From positions 33,486 to 97,485 of the forward strand of contig JAHJAA010000037.1 in NCBI GenBank assembly GCA_018814305.1: a stretch of DNA of 64,000 bases, in the 5' to 3' direction. The stretch is from Pseudomonadota bacterium (GTDB taxonomy: Bacteria; Desulfobacterota; Desulfobulbia; Desulfobulbales; JAGXFP01). This document shows positions 36,818 to 45,750 of this stretch, piece after piece (the stretch's first letter is position 1; each line of letters opens with the position of its first letter). The translations under genes were made by a program, and so were the position numbers. Under the pieces are notes generated by a model. The model worked only from the letters and a program-made list of their open reading frames with translations. It did not search any database and had not been told where the DNA came from.

Positions 36818-37399
36818 ATGGTTGAAACCCTTTCAACATCCGTGCAGTCAGAGATCATCCGATTTCTGGCCCGTTCCTTGGAATATCCCCAGTCCACCTG
36901 GTTGAATCATCATTACCTGGACGGTCTTTCGTCCCTGCTGACCGAACTTGGCTACCAGAATGATCTAACCGAAATACTCGCCTTGCCCGCTGATTCTGCT
37001 GAAGCCCTGGAAAATCTCCAAATTGAATATACCCGTTTATTCATCAATGGGATACCGGCAACGGTGGCCCCCCCATACGGCTCCATATACCACCATGGTG
37101 AGGGTATGCTCAATGGCCGATCAACGGAAAAAACGTTGGAGTACTACCATTCCCATGGCTTTGACCTGGCTGACCCCAGCGACCTGGCCGATTACCTCCC
37201 CCTGGAACTTGAATTTCTGGCGCTGCTGCTTGCTGAAAACAAAGAGGCCGAGGCAAGGGAATTCTACCAAGAATATCTGGGTCCCTGGTTCGGGGCCTTT
37301 CGCCAACGGGTCAGAGAAGGCTCCAGAGTACCGTTCTATCGTATTCTCATCGAGTTAATCGATTTTTTCACCAAAGAGGAGGACGAGTATGAACATTAA
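36818..37399 (+). CDS. TorD/DmsD-family molybdoenzyme chaperone
   Basis: 193 residues, all-helical TorD-type protein. Family motifs are visible in LQIEYTRLFINGIPATVAPP (the E-Y-x-R-L-F-x-x-G pattern), GSIYHHGEGMLNGRST and DYLPLELEFLALLL. Such chaperones bind the Tat signal of a partner molybdoenzyme and help insert the cofactor before export. The partner is surely the next gene, whose start lies inside the last codons of this one. GGAG precedes the ATG. Confidence 0.88.
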   Translation: MVETLSTSVQSEIIRFLARSLEYPQSTWLNHHYLDGLSSLLTELGYQNDLTEILALPADSAEALENLQIEYTRLFINGIPATVAPPYGSIYHHGEGMLNGRSTEKTLEYYHSHGFDLADPSDLADYLPLELEFLALLLAENKEAEAREFYQEYLGPWFGAFRQRVREGSRVPFYRILIELIDFFTKEEDEYEH

Positions 37400-39611
37400 G
37401 CTCACCAGACGAAAATTTCTGCACAGCGCCTCGGTGGCTGCCGCCTCAGTGCCCTTGGCCAGGTTGGCCCGGGCCGAAAACGGCCTGGTCAAGAAACCGG
37501 TAACCGCACCGGGCAGCTATGCAGGGACCGAAACCCGCTACGGCGGGGTGTGTGAAATGTGCTTCTGGCGTTGCCAGTTGGTCGGCAAGGTCCGTAATGG
37601 GCGGCTGATAAAGTTGGAAGGCAATCCCAAGAGCATCGAGAACGGCAAGAGTATCTGCGCCCGGGGCAACGCCGGTATTCAACTGCTCTACGATCCGGAC
37701 CGCCTCAAGTATCCCCTGAAAAATGTGGGAGAGCGTGGGGCCCCCAAATGGAAAAGGATCAGTTGGGAAGAGGCCCTGGACGAGACGGCCAGCCGACTCA
37801 AGGAGATTCAGAAAAAATATGGCCCCCATGCCGTGGCCCTCTTCCCCCATGGCGCGTCAGCCTTCTACCCCCTACAGTACTTCGAGTTCACCGGAACTCC
37901 CAATATCAGCGAGGCCTCTTTTTATCAATGCCGGGGAGTCCGCGACATGGCCTACATGTCGACCTTCGGCTTCGCCCCGGGTGAAAATGTCGACATGGCC
38001 AACGCCAAGGCAATCCTGCTGGTCGGCACCCACCTGGGCGAGAATGTCCACGTTTCCCATCTCAAACAGTATCTGAAAGGGTTGGAAAACGGGGCCAAGC
38101 TGATCGTCCTCGATCCACGATTCTCGGCCGCGGCCAGCAAGGCTCACATCTGGGTGGCGATCAAACCCGGGACCGATACTGCCTTCCTGCAGGCAGTAAT
38201 GAAACGACTGATCGACACCGGCAAGTACGACAAGGAATTCGTAGCCAAGAGCTGCCTTGGCTTTGAGGAACTCAAAGAATCCCTGGCCGAGGCCACCCCG
38301 GAATGGGCGGCCAAGACGTGCGATGTCCCCAAAGAGCAGATCCTCCAGGTGGCCGATCTGCTGGGCGCCAACCTGCCCAACGTCTCCATCCATCCGGGCC
38401 GTCACACCACCTGGTACGGTAATGATTTTCAACGCCTCAGGGCCCAGGCCTGCCTCACCGCCATCCTGGGAGCCTATGGAGTTCCTGGTGGCCTGATCCA
38501 GCCCAAAGGGGTCAAGCTGGGCAAGGCGTCCTGGGGACATGGCGTCTTTGCAGAAGACTGTGATCTCTCCACCTTCTGGCCCTTCCACCCTCCCGGCACT
38601 CCCACCGAGGCCATCCGTGAAACCACCTTGACCGGAAAACCCTATCCGATCAAGGCGTGGATCGCCTGGGGGCAAAATCCCATCCAGACCCTCCCCAACC
38701 AACCCGAAACCATTGCCGCTTTGAAGAAGGTTGATTTCGTCATGGTCACCGATATCATGCCCATGGATATCACCATGTATGCCGATATCCTGCTCCCGGG
38801 AAAAAGTTATCTGGAACGCTACGACTACGTCAAGACCGGAATGCAGTGGAACCCGGCCGATAAACCCCAACAGTTCGTCACCGCCCGGATGCCCCTGGTC
38901 GAACCAATGTTTGAGCGCCGTGACTCGGTCTGGATCGTTAACGAGTTGGCCAAACGGATGGGATATGGCGACAAAATCCCGGTGGCCTCAATTGAGGAAC
39001 ATGTGGAGATACGCCTGGAACCAGCCGGGCTTTCCATCGCCAAACTCAAGGAAATGGAAGGCATCTTTATCAAAGAAGGCACCTCCCCCTACGCCGAAGC
39101 CGGACAAAGAGCTTTCGAATTTTCCACCGACAGTGAAAAGGTCGAACTCTACTCGGAACAGATCGACGACAACGAATTTTCACCAGTCCCCACCTACATT
39201 CCAACCGGCGAGGTGCCGGCCGGTTATGCCCGTCTGGTCTACGGGCGTTCGCCGGTACACAGTTTTTCTCGCACTCAGAATAACACCTGGCTGCACCATG
39301 AAATGCCGGAGAATCCGGTCTGGCTGAACGACTCGGTTGCCGCCAAACAGGGCTTAAAGGATGGGGACCGGGTCATGCTGATCAATCAGGACGGGGTCAA
39401 ATCCAGGAACAGTACAATCCTCAAGGTCACTCCGGGAATCCGGGCCGATACCGTCTACCTGGCCCACGGATACGGAGCCATGAATCCTGAGTTGACGGTG
39501 GGCAAGGGCCAGGGTATCGACGACCAGGGATTAATCACCAAATTCGGGATCGACCCTGAAACCGGCGCCACCGGGATGAGGACCAACTTCGTCAAGGTGG
39601 TCAAGGCCTGA
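37389..39611 (+). CDS. molybdopterin oxidoreductase, thiosulfate/polysulfide reductase-like catalytic subunit
   Basis: 740 residues. Tat signal TRRKFLHSASVAAASV (R7, R8) with cleavage near ARAEN, so exported folded. The [4Fe-4S] ligands are C55, C58, C62 and C90, and Cys181 (FYQCRGVRD) is the likely molybdenum ligand, as in Phs/Psr enzymes rather than Ser-type DMSO reductases. The C-terminal molydop-binding domain begins near 610. It probably reduces polysulfide, thiosulfate or another sulfur oxyanion, though the substrate cannot be fixed from sequence. It overlaps torD and is followed by a ferredoxin-type subunit gene. No membrane anchor gene follows. Confidence 0.85.
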   Translation: MNIKLTRRKFLHSASVAAASVPLARLARAENGLVKKPVTAPGSYAGTETRYGGVCEMCFWRCQLVGKVRNGRLIKLEGNPKSIENGKSICARGNAGIQLLYDPDRLKYPLKNVGERGAPKWKRISWEEALDETASRLKEIQKKYGPHAVALFPHGASAFYPLQYFEFTGTPNISEASFYQCRGVRDMAYMSTFGFAPGENVDMANAKAILLVGTHLGENVHVSHLKQYLKGLENGAKLIVLDPRFSAAASKAHIWVAIKPGTDTAFLQAVMKRLIDTGKYDKEFVAKSCLGFEELKESLAEATPEWAAKTCDVPKEQILQVADLLGANLPNVSIHPGRHTTWYGNDFQRLRAQACLTAILGAYGVPGGLIQPKGVKLGKASWGHGVFAEDCDLSTFWPFHPPGTPTEAIRETTLTGKPYPIKAWIAWGQNPIQTLPNQPETIAALKKVDFVMVTDIMPMDITMYADILLPGKSYLERYDYVKTGMQWNPADKPQQFVTARMPLVEPMFERRDSVWIVNELAKRMGYGDKIPVASIEEHVEIRLEPAGLSIAKLKEMEGIFIKEGTSPYAEAGQRAFEFSTDSEKVELYSEQIDDNEFSPVPTYIPTGEVPAGYARLVYGRSPVHSFSRTQNNTWLHHEMPENPVWLNDSVAAKQGLKDGDRVMLINQDGVKSRNSTILKVTPGIRADTVYLAHGYGAMNPELTVGKGQGIDDQGLITKFGIDPETGATGMRTNFVKVVKA

Positions 39612-39752
39612 TGAAGTCGCCATCGAATGGGCAAAAGGCTTATTCAAGAAACCAGGCTGCTGAGCACGCAATAAAAGATCCTGATCAAAAAACACCGGTG
39701 CTTTAGACTCTTTCAATTATTGGTAGATAATTTCAACAGGGAGGAAACGACC

Positions 39753-40511
39753 TTGGCACAATATGGGATGATTATCGATTTGGAGAAATGTATTGGCTGT
39801 CACGCCTGCGCCGTTGCCTGCAAGGCAGAATGGGACGTGCCAACCAATGAAGGACGAAACTGGGTGAAAAGGCTGGGCCCGAGCCAAACACCCGAGGGAC
39901 TGGCCTCAACCTATTACCCCGGCCTCTGCAATCACTGCGATAGCCCGACCTGCGTCGAGGCCTGCCCGGCCGACCCGGTGCAGATGGAGTTCACAGACCG
40001 GCTCAGCGGTAAAACCACGATCATGGAAGTGGCCGCCACCTGGAAAGATCTTTTTGACGGTACGGTGCAAATCGACAAGGAACGCTGTCTGGGGTGCGGG
40101 GCCTGCGCCGAGGCCTGCCCCTACGGCGCCCGTTATGTTAACCCGGACTTAGGTGAAGACGGGAAGGCTGACAAGTGCTCCTTCTGTGTGGAGCGGACGG
40201 CCATCGGCTTGGAACCGGCCTGTGTCCAGACCTGCCTGGCGGGGGCGCGGATCTTTGGGGATCTGCATGACCCACACTCCAAGGTGGCGGAATATGTTAA
40301 AAAAGGAGCGATCAAACTGGAGTCGGACGCAGTAAAGATCGGACCAAATGTTCGCTATTACGGCAAAAAACGCGATCTTTCCCTGCTGACTTCAACCTGC
40401 ACGCCTCAATCGATGCCCCAGGCCTCCCTGCGGCGAATCTTCCTGGCCCGGATGTTGAAACCACTGGCCAAGGAGGCAAAACGGAACCCTCTCCTTCATC
40501 TCCTTGGTTGA
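39753..40511 (+). CDS. PhsB/PsrB-like four-cluster ferredoxin subunit
   Basis: About 252 residues from a TTG at 39753, chosen because AGGGAGG lies upstream and MAQYGMIIDLEKC is the normal family start. Four Cys groups are present: CIGCHACAVACK, CNHCDSPTCVEACP, CLGCGACAEACP and CSFCVERTAIGLEPACVQTC, enough for four [4Fe-4S] clusters. It passes electrons to or from the molybdenum subunit upstream. The C-terminal about 60 residues are basic and unusual. The quinone-binding NrfD/PsrC subunit normally found next is absent, and a strong terminator follows. Confidence 0.88.
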   Translation: MAQYGMIIDLEKCIGCHACAVACKAEWDVPTNEGRNWVKRLGPSQTPEGLASTYYPGLCNHCDSPTCVEACPADPVQMEFTDRLSGKTTIMEVAATWKDLFDGTVQIDKERCLGCGACAEACPYGARYVNPDLGEDGKADKCSFCVERTAIGLEPACVQTCLAGARIFGDLHDPHSKVAEYVKKGAIKLESDAVKIGPNVRYYGKKRDLSLLTSTCTPQSMPQASLRRIFLARMLKPLAKEAKRNPLLHLLG

Positions 40512-40530
40512 GCCAACCAGCCTTCAAGAA

Positions 40531-40575
40531 AGAAAAGCCTGAAGCACTTACATACGCTTCAGGCTTTTCTTTTCC
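40531..40575 (+). terminator. intrinsic terminator after phsB
   Basis: Perfect 15-bp stem AGAAAAGCCTGAAGC (40531-40545) and 40556-40570 with a 10-nt loop, followed by TTTCC. The A-rich left arm means it may also work for the convergent gene at 40647. Confidence 0.85.
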
Positions 40576-40646
40576 TAATCATAACTCCTTCATGAACGTC
40601 ATGATTTCAGCTGTTCATCGATATGGGAAACTTTTTTCGCTTCAGG

Positions 40647-41249
40647 TCAAAACAGCGCCAGCCCTCTCGGTCCATTGGCCATAAGTTCCCTGAGGCGCTC
40701 AGCCGTCTGGACCCCGGCAGCCAGAACCCGCCCATTGGCGACAAAAGATGGCACCGCCCGGACTCCCAGGCGACTGGCATCCTCTTCGTCCCCCAATACT
40801 TCGGCAATGAACTGATGACTGTCCAGGGCCCGGGCCAAGGCTTCGGGATCAAGCCCCTGCTCGGACGCAAGATCCATCAAAACCCGTTGACTCCCGATAT
40901 CGCGGCCGAACTCAAAGAAGGCGCGAAAGAGCGCCAGGTTGTATTCAGCAAGGCGATTATGACTGCCGGCCCACTTGGCGGCCTCATGGGCCAGCCGAGA
41001 ACGGGGCTGGATCGGCGGCCTTTTCATGGGAAGCTTCATTTTGGCGGCCAGGGGATACACATGATCCCGCCAGGCACTGGTTAGATATTCGCCATTGGGA
41101 TCGAGCAGTTCAACCGGTTCCGGGCGCAGTTCAAAAGCCCGCCAGTTGATGATCAGGCTGTTATCCGAGGCCGCAAGCTCTGCCAGGGCTGGCTCCGCCA
41201 ACCAACAGAACGGTCAGAGATAATCCGAAAAAATCTCTATGATTTTCAT
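40647..41249 (-). CDS. selenocysteine-containing DsbA/FrnE-like oxidoreductase
   Basis: Read from the ATG at 41249, which has a perfect AGGAGG 8 nt upstream, the gene encodes 200 residues with one in-frame TGA at codon 12 (41214-41216). The context is FSDYL-U-PFCWLAEPALAEL: relatives of the FrnE/DsbA family have CPxC here, so TGA replaces the first redox Cys to give UPFC. A SECIS-like hairpin follows. The thioredoxin fold continues with LLDPNGEYLTSAW, PPIQPRSRLAHEA and the cis-Pro loop GVRAVPSF. Standard gene finders would start at a TTG at 41201 and lose the active site. It has no signal peptide, so it is cytoplasmic. Partner and substrate are unknown. Confidence 0.85.
41187..41216 (-). promoter_or_regulatory. 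bacterial SECIS-like hairpin
   Basis: Starting at the TGA, the mRNA has a 7-bp stem GGTTGGC / GCCAGCC (one G-U pair) with loop GGA. The loop lies 18-20 nt after the TGA, within the range where SelB recognises an apical loop with G in bacterial SECIS elements. Confidence 0.6.
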
Positions 41250-41501
41250 AACGTAAACCTCCTGACCCAAAAAAGAGCCCAGCTCTATTCATCCACCCAT
41301 ATTTCCCCGACAGCAGATTCGTCTTTCGGTGAAGATATACGGAAATACCCCCCTGCCCTTAAAATGGCTATGATTTGGTTAAATATCAAATCATTTCAGA
41401 AAATCATCTTGGTTTGTCCTGAGAGATGGTAAAAACGAACAGTAGGCGTTGGTTTGAAAGTAAAATCATGGGAACCAAAGAACGTATCGAGGAACCAGAG
41501 G

Positions 41502-41969
41502 ATGAAAGCGCCTTCGATTTATATATGTAAACTTCTTCTGCCTGTTGTCCTGGCACTTGTACTCAATGGATGTGGTGGTGGCTCCGGGGGTGGGCAAAAT
41601 CCAGCATGTATGGAATGCGTCAATATCCAAAGGAATTGGGCTATTACTGAAGATTACGAAATTACCACCAGTACCCCCGAAGGGTATTGTACCAGTGCCC
41701 ATGACGAGTATAATCTCAACATGAGTCAATCCGGCTGCCTTCTGACCGTCGTGGCAAAAGAAGGGGCCATATTTAACGGAAAGATATGCGGGACAGATCT
41801 GAGCTGGTCCGGTAGTTACACCTATGGTGACGGCGGAACGATCACCCTGAATACAACCACAGCAAAAACCGATGAGACCGGGGCAATCCTGGTCGATGGG
41901 AACATAAACTGGACATACTCTGACAGCAGCGGCTCCTGCAACGGCATATCTTCGTTTACAGGAAGATAG
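41502..41969 (+). CDS. small lipoprotein of unknown function
   Basis: About 155 residues from the ATG at 41502. The frame opens at 41454, but the signal peptide (ICKLLLPVVLALVLNGC) starts here and GAGGA lies upstream. The lipobox LNGC is followed by a Gly-rich stretch as in the lipoproteins near 1864 and 3628. The mature part has six or more Cys (ACMEC, GYCTS, SGCLL, KICG, GSCNG) and a beta-rich pattern with YTYGDGGTITLNTTT, suggesting a small disulfide-linked or beta-sandwich domain. The family is not recognised. Confidence 0.6.
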   Translation: MKAPSIYICKLLLPVVLALVLNGCGGGSGGGQNPACMECVNIQRNWAITEDYEITTSTPEGYCTSAHDEYNLNMSQSGCLLTVVAKEGAIFNGKICGTDLSWSGSYTYGDGGTITLNTTTAKTDETGAILVDGNINWTYSDSSGSCNGISSFTGR

Positions 41970-42035
41970 AGAGTATATCGGAAGACTTGATGGGCGAAGA
42001 GAAGCACATATTACCTGATAATATCAGGAGTCACC

Positions 42036-42491
42036 ATGCAGATCTGGGTTGATGCGGATGCCTGCCCGAAGGTGATCAAGGAGATCCTCTTCAGGGCCTC
42101 AGCCAGGAGGGGAATTGACCTGATCCTGGTTGCCAACCACCAACTCCAGGTCCCCCCTTCCTCCTTGGTCAGCACCATCAGGGTCTCTCTGGGTGCGGAT
42201 GTGGCGGATCGGGAGATTGTCGATAAGATTGCGGTCGGTGACCTGGTGGTTACTGCCGACATCCCCCTGGCAGCGGCAACCATTGCCCAAAAAGGGCACG
42301 CCTTGAATCCTCGGGGGGAGTTTTACTCCCCCGAAAATATAGGGGAACGGCTCTCCATGCGAAATTTCCTCACAGACCTACGGGATAACGGCGTGGTCAC
42401 CGGTGGCCCCGCCCCCTTAACCCAGCGGGATCGCCAGAATTTTGCCAATCAACTGGATCGATTCCTGGCTAAATCAGACCATCCCCAATAA
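42036..42491 (+). CDS. UPF0178 (YaiI/YqxD family) protein
   Basis: 151 residues starting [17 protein letters not shown], the diagnostic start of the UPF0178 family. [10 protein letters not shown] and the Gly-rich [15 protein letters not shown] follow. The conserved Asp residues suggest a PIN-like nuclease fold, but no activity is established. CAGGAG precedes the ATG. It ends convergent with hydA. Confidence 0.93.
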   Translation: MQIWVDADACPKVIKEILFRASARRGIDLILVANHQLQVPPSSLVSTIRVSLGADVADREIVDKIAVGDLVVTADIPLAAATIAQKGHALNPRGEFYSPENIGERLSMRNFLTDLRDNGVVTGGPAPLTQRDRQNFANQLDRFLAKSDHPQ

Positions 42492-42562
42492 ATACGCATG
42501 ATAATTTCCAACACTTCTCTCTTCCAAGAGGTGGGGGAATAAACCGTCAGCTATCCCCTCTG

Positions 42563-43837
42563 TCAATGAACCGAACAGGAGATACAGGGATCATAGGCTC
42601 GAACCAGCATCTGGGCCAAAAGTTCAAGGCTCCGGTCTCCGGTTCCCGAGGCGGCGCCCTGCCTGGCTAATTCGACTATATCCAGGTGAATGTTGCCGTG
42701 ATTCTGGCTGGTGGGGATCACACAATCCGCCCGGATGATCCGGCCGGTATCGTCAAATTCGTAGCAGTGGTAGAGAATCCCCCGGGGAACCTCAACGGCG
42801 GCAACGCCCAGCCCCGCCTTCGGCACGACCTGCTGTCGAGTCGCCTGCCAGGAAGTCCCGGTGAGCTGATCAATGAGGGCCATTGAATCCTGAGCCACCT
42901 GAACGCACTCCACCAGTTGGGCGATATTGTTCATGAAGGGATTATGATTGACCGGAGTCAACTTCAGTTGTTCGGCGGCCTGCTGCGCCTGGGAACAAAG
43001 ACCGGCATAGTTGTTATTTATCCGGGCCAGGGCGCCCACGGCAAAGGCATCCCGTGACAACCGACTCCACTTGGCAGTGGAATGCTCCACCATATATTCA
43101 TTGCTCATCTCCAGATACTCCTCCTCCCGCCGACCCACCCCATCGGTGGAGATCAGATCACCACCGATAAATGGGTAATCCCCTTTGCCCTTCAAGGAGA
43201 CGAATTCGGTTTCCCTGACAAAATCCGGGATGGTAAAGGTGGCGAAGAGGTCCACGGTGGCGGTGAGATCATCCAGACTTTCCTGAAGTCGAGTCCTGAT
43301 CTTTTGTAATTCAGCCATGTCCGGCAGCATGGTGAATCCACCCACCACCGTCCGGGTGGGATGCAACCGACGACCACCGATAAGATCTGCCGCATCATTG
43401 GCCAGTTTTTTGAGTCGGGCAGCACGCAGAACCGCTTCCGGGTGGCTCTTGATCAGAGGAAAAACACTGCCGGTGCCGAGAAAATCCGGGGCCGTCAGAA
43501 AATAGAGATGAAGAATATGACTCTGCAGGGTTTCCATATGCTTCAAGAGCAGACGCAACTGACTGGTCTGCTCGCTGGGGACCAATCCAAACCCGTTCTC
43601 CACCGCCCGAATCGCGGCCAGGGTATGACCGATGGAACAGATTCCACAAATCCGCCCGCAGAGATACGGGGCATTTTCCCACATCTTGCCCACCAGAATG
43701 GCCTCGAAAAAACGGGGGGTCTCCACCACCTCCCACTGGGCCTTCTGCACCGTACCGTTCTTTATGCTGATCTCAATTCGGCCGTGACCCTCCACCCGGG
43801 TCAGGGGATGGATATCGATCTCACAGGACAGTTTCAT
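42563..43837 (-). CDS. hydA: group 3b [NiFe] sulfhydrogenase large (alpha) subunit
   Basis: 424 residues. The L1 motif GRICGICSIGH (C64, C67) and L2 motif DPCISCSVH (C418, C421) supply the four [NiFe] Cys ligands. The protein ends exactly at the His after L2, so there is no C-terminal peptide to cleave. The enzyme oxidises or evolves H2 with NADP(H) in the cytoplasm and can also reduce sulfur in known members. The gene order hydB-hydG-hydD-hydA matches the archaeal sulfhydrogenase operons. It overlaps hydD by ATGA. Confidence 0.9.
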   Translation of the reverse strand: MKLSCEIDIHPLTRVEGHGRIEISIKNGTVQKAQWEVVETPRFFEAILVGKMWENAPYLCGRICGICSIGHTLAAIRAVENGFGLVPSEQTSQLRLLLKHMETLQSHILHLYFLTAPDFLGTGSVFPLIKSHPEAVLRAARLKKLANDAADLIGGRRLHPTRTVVGGFTMLPDMAELQKIRTRLQESLDDLTATVDLFATFTIPDFVRETEFVSLKGKGDYPFIGGDLISTDGVGRREEEYLEMSNEYMVEHSTAKWSRLSRDAFAVGALARINNNYAGLCSQAQQAAEQLKLTPVNHNPFMNNIAQLVECVQVAQDSMALIDQLTGTSWQATRQQVVPKAGLGVAAVEVPRGILYHCYEFDDTGRIIRADCVIPTSQNHGNIHLDIVELARQGAASGTGDRSLELLAQMLVRAYDPCISCSVH

Positions 43838-44667
43838 ATGCCTCCCCCAGGATCGACCGAGCCGGTCTGGCCAACATTTTCCAGTTCATCACGCAACCGG
43901 GCAGACTCCCGGACAAAGCCACCGAAACAGTCCAACCGGTCGATAATCGTTTCTAAGGAAAAACCATGTTTGACCATGATCGCCTTGAGCCGCTGAGGAT
44001 CGGCATCATCAGCCGGCCCCCGGCAGCCCCAACAGCCCGCCCGATTATTGGGACACCAGGAATCGCAACCAGCCCTGGTCACCGGCCCCAGACATGGCTC
44101 CCCCAGATCAAACAAACAGATATTTTCATTGGCCTGGCATTCCATACAGACCGGATACTTGGGGTGAACGATACTCTTACCCAGGGCGATGTTCGTGACA
44201 ATCTTCTCCACCTCCTCCTTCTTGATCGGGCAGCCGAAAATTGAGACATCCACCGTGACGATATCGGCCAACGACCGCACCGGAAGGCTGGCAATCGGGT
44301 ACTCGCCGTAGACCTGGCGATGAACCCACCCCTGATCGAGAAACCTGTTCTTCAACTGATTGACCCCACCGAAACAGGCACAACTTCCCAGGGCGACCAG
44401 GACCTTGGCCCGCTGCCGGATCTCTTGCAGCCGAACGACCTCATCATCACGGCTGATACACCCTTCGACAAAGGCGATCTCGTAGTCATCCGACCCTTCG
44501 GTCATGGCCTCCCGGAAATCGACAATCTCCACCAGATTCAAAAAATCGAGCAGTGACTCCTCCCGGTTTAGGATCTGCAACTGGCACCCCTCGCAGGAGG
44601 TAAATTCGAAAAACGCCACCCGGGGACGATACACCGGCACGCCCAGATAGGTCTTTTCCTTACCCAT
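43834..44667 (-). CDS. hydD: group 3b [NiFe] sulfhydrogenase small (delta) subunit
   Basis: 277 residues, no signal peptide. The proximal cluster motif is FTSCEGCQLQIL (C25, C28) with ALGSCACFGGVNQ and FGCPIKKEEVEKIV; later Cys in CMECQANENICLF, CLGPVTRAGCDSWCP and CWGCRGP serve the medial and distal clusters. It passes electrons between HydA and the HydBG reductase module. There is one base between the hydG stop codon and its start, so coupling is tight. Confidence 0.9.
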   Translation of the reverse strand: MGKEKTYLGVPVYRPRVAFFEFTSCEGCQLQILNREESLLDFLNLVEIVDFREAMTEGSDDYEIAFVEGCISRDDEVVRLQEIRQRAKVLVALGSCACFGGVNQLKNRFLDQGWVHRQVYGEYPIASLPVRSLADIVTVDVSIFGCPIKKEEVEKIVTNIALGKSIVHPKYPVCMECQANENICLFDLGEPCLGPVTRAGCDSWCPNNRAGCWGCRGPADDADPQRLKAIMVKHGFSLETIIDRLDCFGGFVRESARLRDELENVGQTGSVDPGGGI

Positions 44668-44668
44668 A

Positions 44669-45580
44669 TCAGATGGCCTCCTTGAGATTCATCACGGTCC
44701 AGTAATCAAAGACCGGCCCTTCCAGGCAGGTATAGGTCGAACCGATATTGCAGCGGCAGCACTTCCCCCGGCCGCAATGCATCCGTCGCTCCAGGGAGAC
44801 GAAGATCCGCTGCATGGGAATCCCGGCGTCAATCAAACGCTGGCAGACGAACTTGAACATCACCGGAGGCCCGCAGACGATGGCAAAGGTCCGTCCGGAA
44901 AAACCCTCGGAGGCCGTGGCGATCCGCTGATCGAGAATAGTGGTGATCAGGCCGCTGGGACCGGTCCAGGTCTCGTCGGGATGATCAACAATGATGTTCA
45001 GATTGATATCAAATTTTCGCCACATCTCATACTCATAGGTATAGAGCAGTTCCGCCGGACTCCGAGCCCCGTAGATGATATCCACCTTGCGGTACCGGCT
45101 GCGGTTTTCGAGAACGGTCATGATGGGAGACCGCAGGGGAACAATCCCCAGACCGCCTGCGATCAGGAGAATATTCTGACCGTACATCTTCTCAACCGGG
45201 AAGCTGGTCCCAAAGGGGCCACTGATTCCAACCCTGGTGCCCCGACCGACTCGGGCCAGGAAATTGGTCAGGGTTCCCACATGACGAATACACAGATCCA
45301 GATCGCCGTGGCGGCTCGGCGAGGAAGAGATGGAAAAAGGGGCCTCGCCGATCCCCGGCACCTCAAGCATCACGAACTGACCAGGCCGAAAGGTAAAGCG
45401 GCTCCTGGCCTCGGGATCAACAATGCGGAGTTGATAGAGATGTTCATGCTCGGTCATCGGATAGACATTGGTGATCTCGGCGGCATGGGAGTACTCAAAA
45501 CTCTTCAGATCCGTCGCCGGTCGGTACTCATGGGACTCAGCCAAGACATCAACAAATTCAAGTTTATGATTCATAGTCAC
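44669..45580 (-). CDS. hydG: sulfhydrogenase gamma subunit, FAD/NAD(P)-binding
   Basis: 303 residues of the ferredoxin-NADP reductase fold. FAD-binding is marked by FTFRPGQFVMLEVPG and APFSISSSPS, NAD(P)-binding by ILLIAGGLGIVPLRSPIM and FAIVCGPPVMFKFV, and a C-terminal [2Fe-2S] site by CGRGKCCRCNIGSTYTC, as in dihydroorotate dehydrogenase electron-transfer subunits. It exchanges electrons with NAD(P)H. The start is 145 bp after the hydB stop; that gap and the hydB end contain a 25-bp inverted repeat. Confidence 0.9.
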   Translation of the reverse strand: MTMNHKLEFVDVLAESHEYRPATDLKSFEYSHAAEITNVYPMTEHEHLYQLRIVDPEARSRFTFRPGQFVMLEVPGIGEAPFSISSSPSRHGDLDLCIRHVGTLTNFLARVGRGTRVGISGPFGTSFPVEKMYGQNILLIAGGLGIVPLRSPIMTVLENRSRYRKVDIIYGARSPAELLYTYEYEMWRKFDINLNIIVDHPDETWTGPSGLITTILDQRIATASEGFSGRTFAIVCGPPVMFKFVCQRLIDAGIPMQRIFVSLERRMHCGRGKCCRCNIGSTYTCLEGPVFDYWTVMNLKEAI

Positions 45581-45623
45581 CCATCAACGATTAACCGTAA
45601 AAGTCACTTTCCCCCTCAACATC

Positions 45624-45750
45624 CGAGGAGATGGTAAGCGACCGATAGTGCCCTGGATGTGGGCAAACAGGCCGATACGCTATAGTCGTCTCTGCGAGTC
45701 GGCCTGACCGCCCGCAGACGGGGTGCTATCGGTCGCTTACCATCTCCTCG
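45624..45750. repeat. 25-bp perfect inverted repeat at the hydB/hydG junction
   Basis: CGAGGAGATGGTAAGCGACC and the next 5 bases (45624-45648) are exactly inverted at 45726-45750, 77 bp apart. The second arm is the 3' end of hydB including its stop codon. A smaller stem CAGGCCGA / TCGGCCTG (45668-45675, 45699-45706) lies in the loop. The hydBGDA transcript should fold here. Confidence 0.85.

Noticed and set aside
42566..42571. TGA after DPCISCSVH of hydA read as selenocysteine
   Set aside because: It follows the ligand His rather than replacing a Cys, and a TAG stop comes three codons later.
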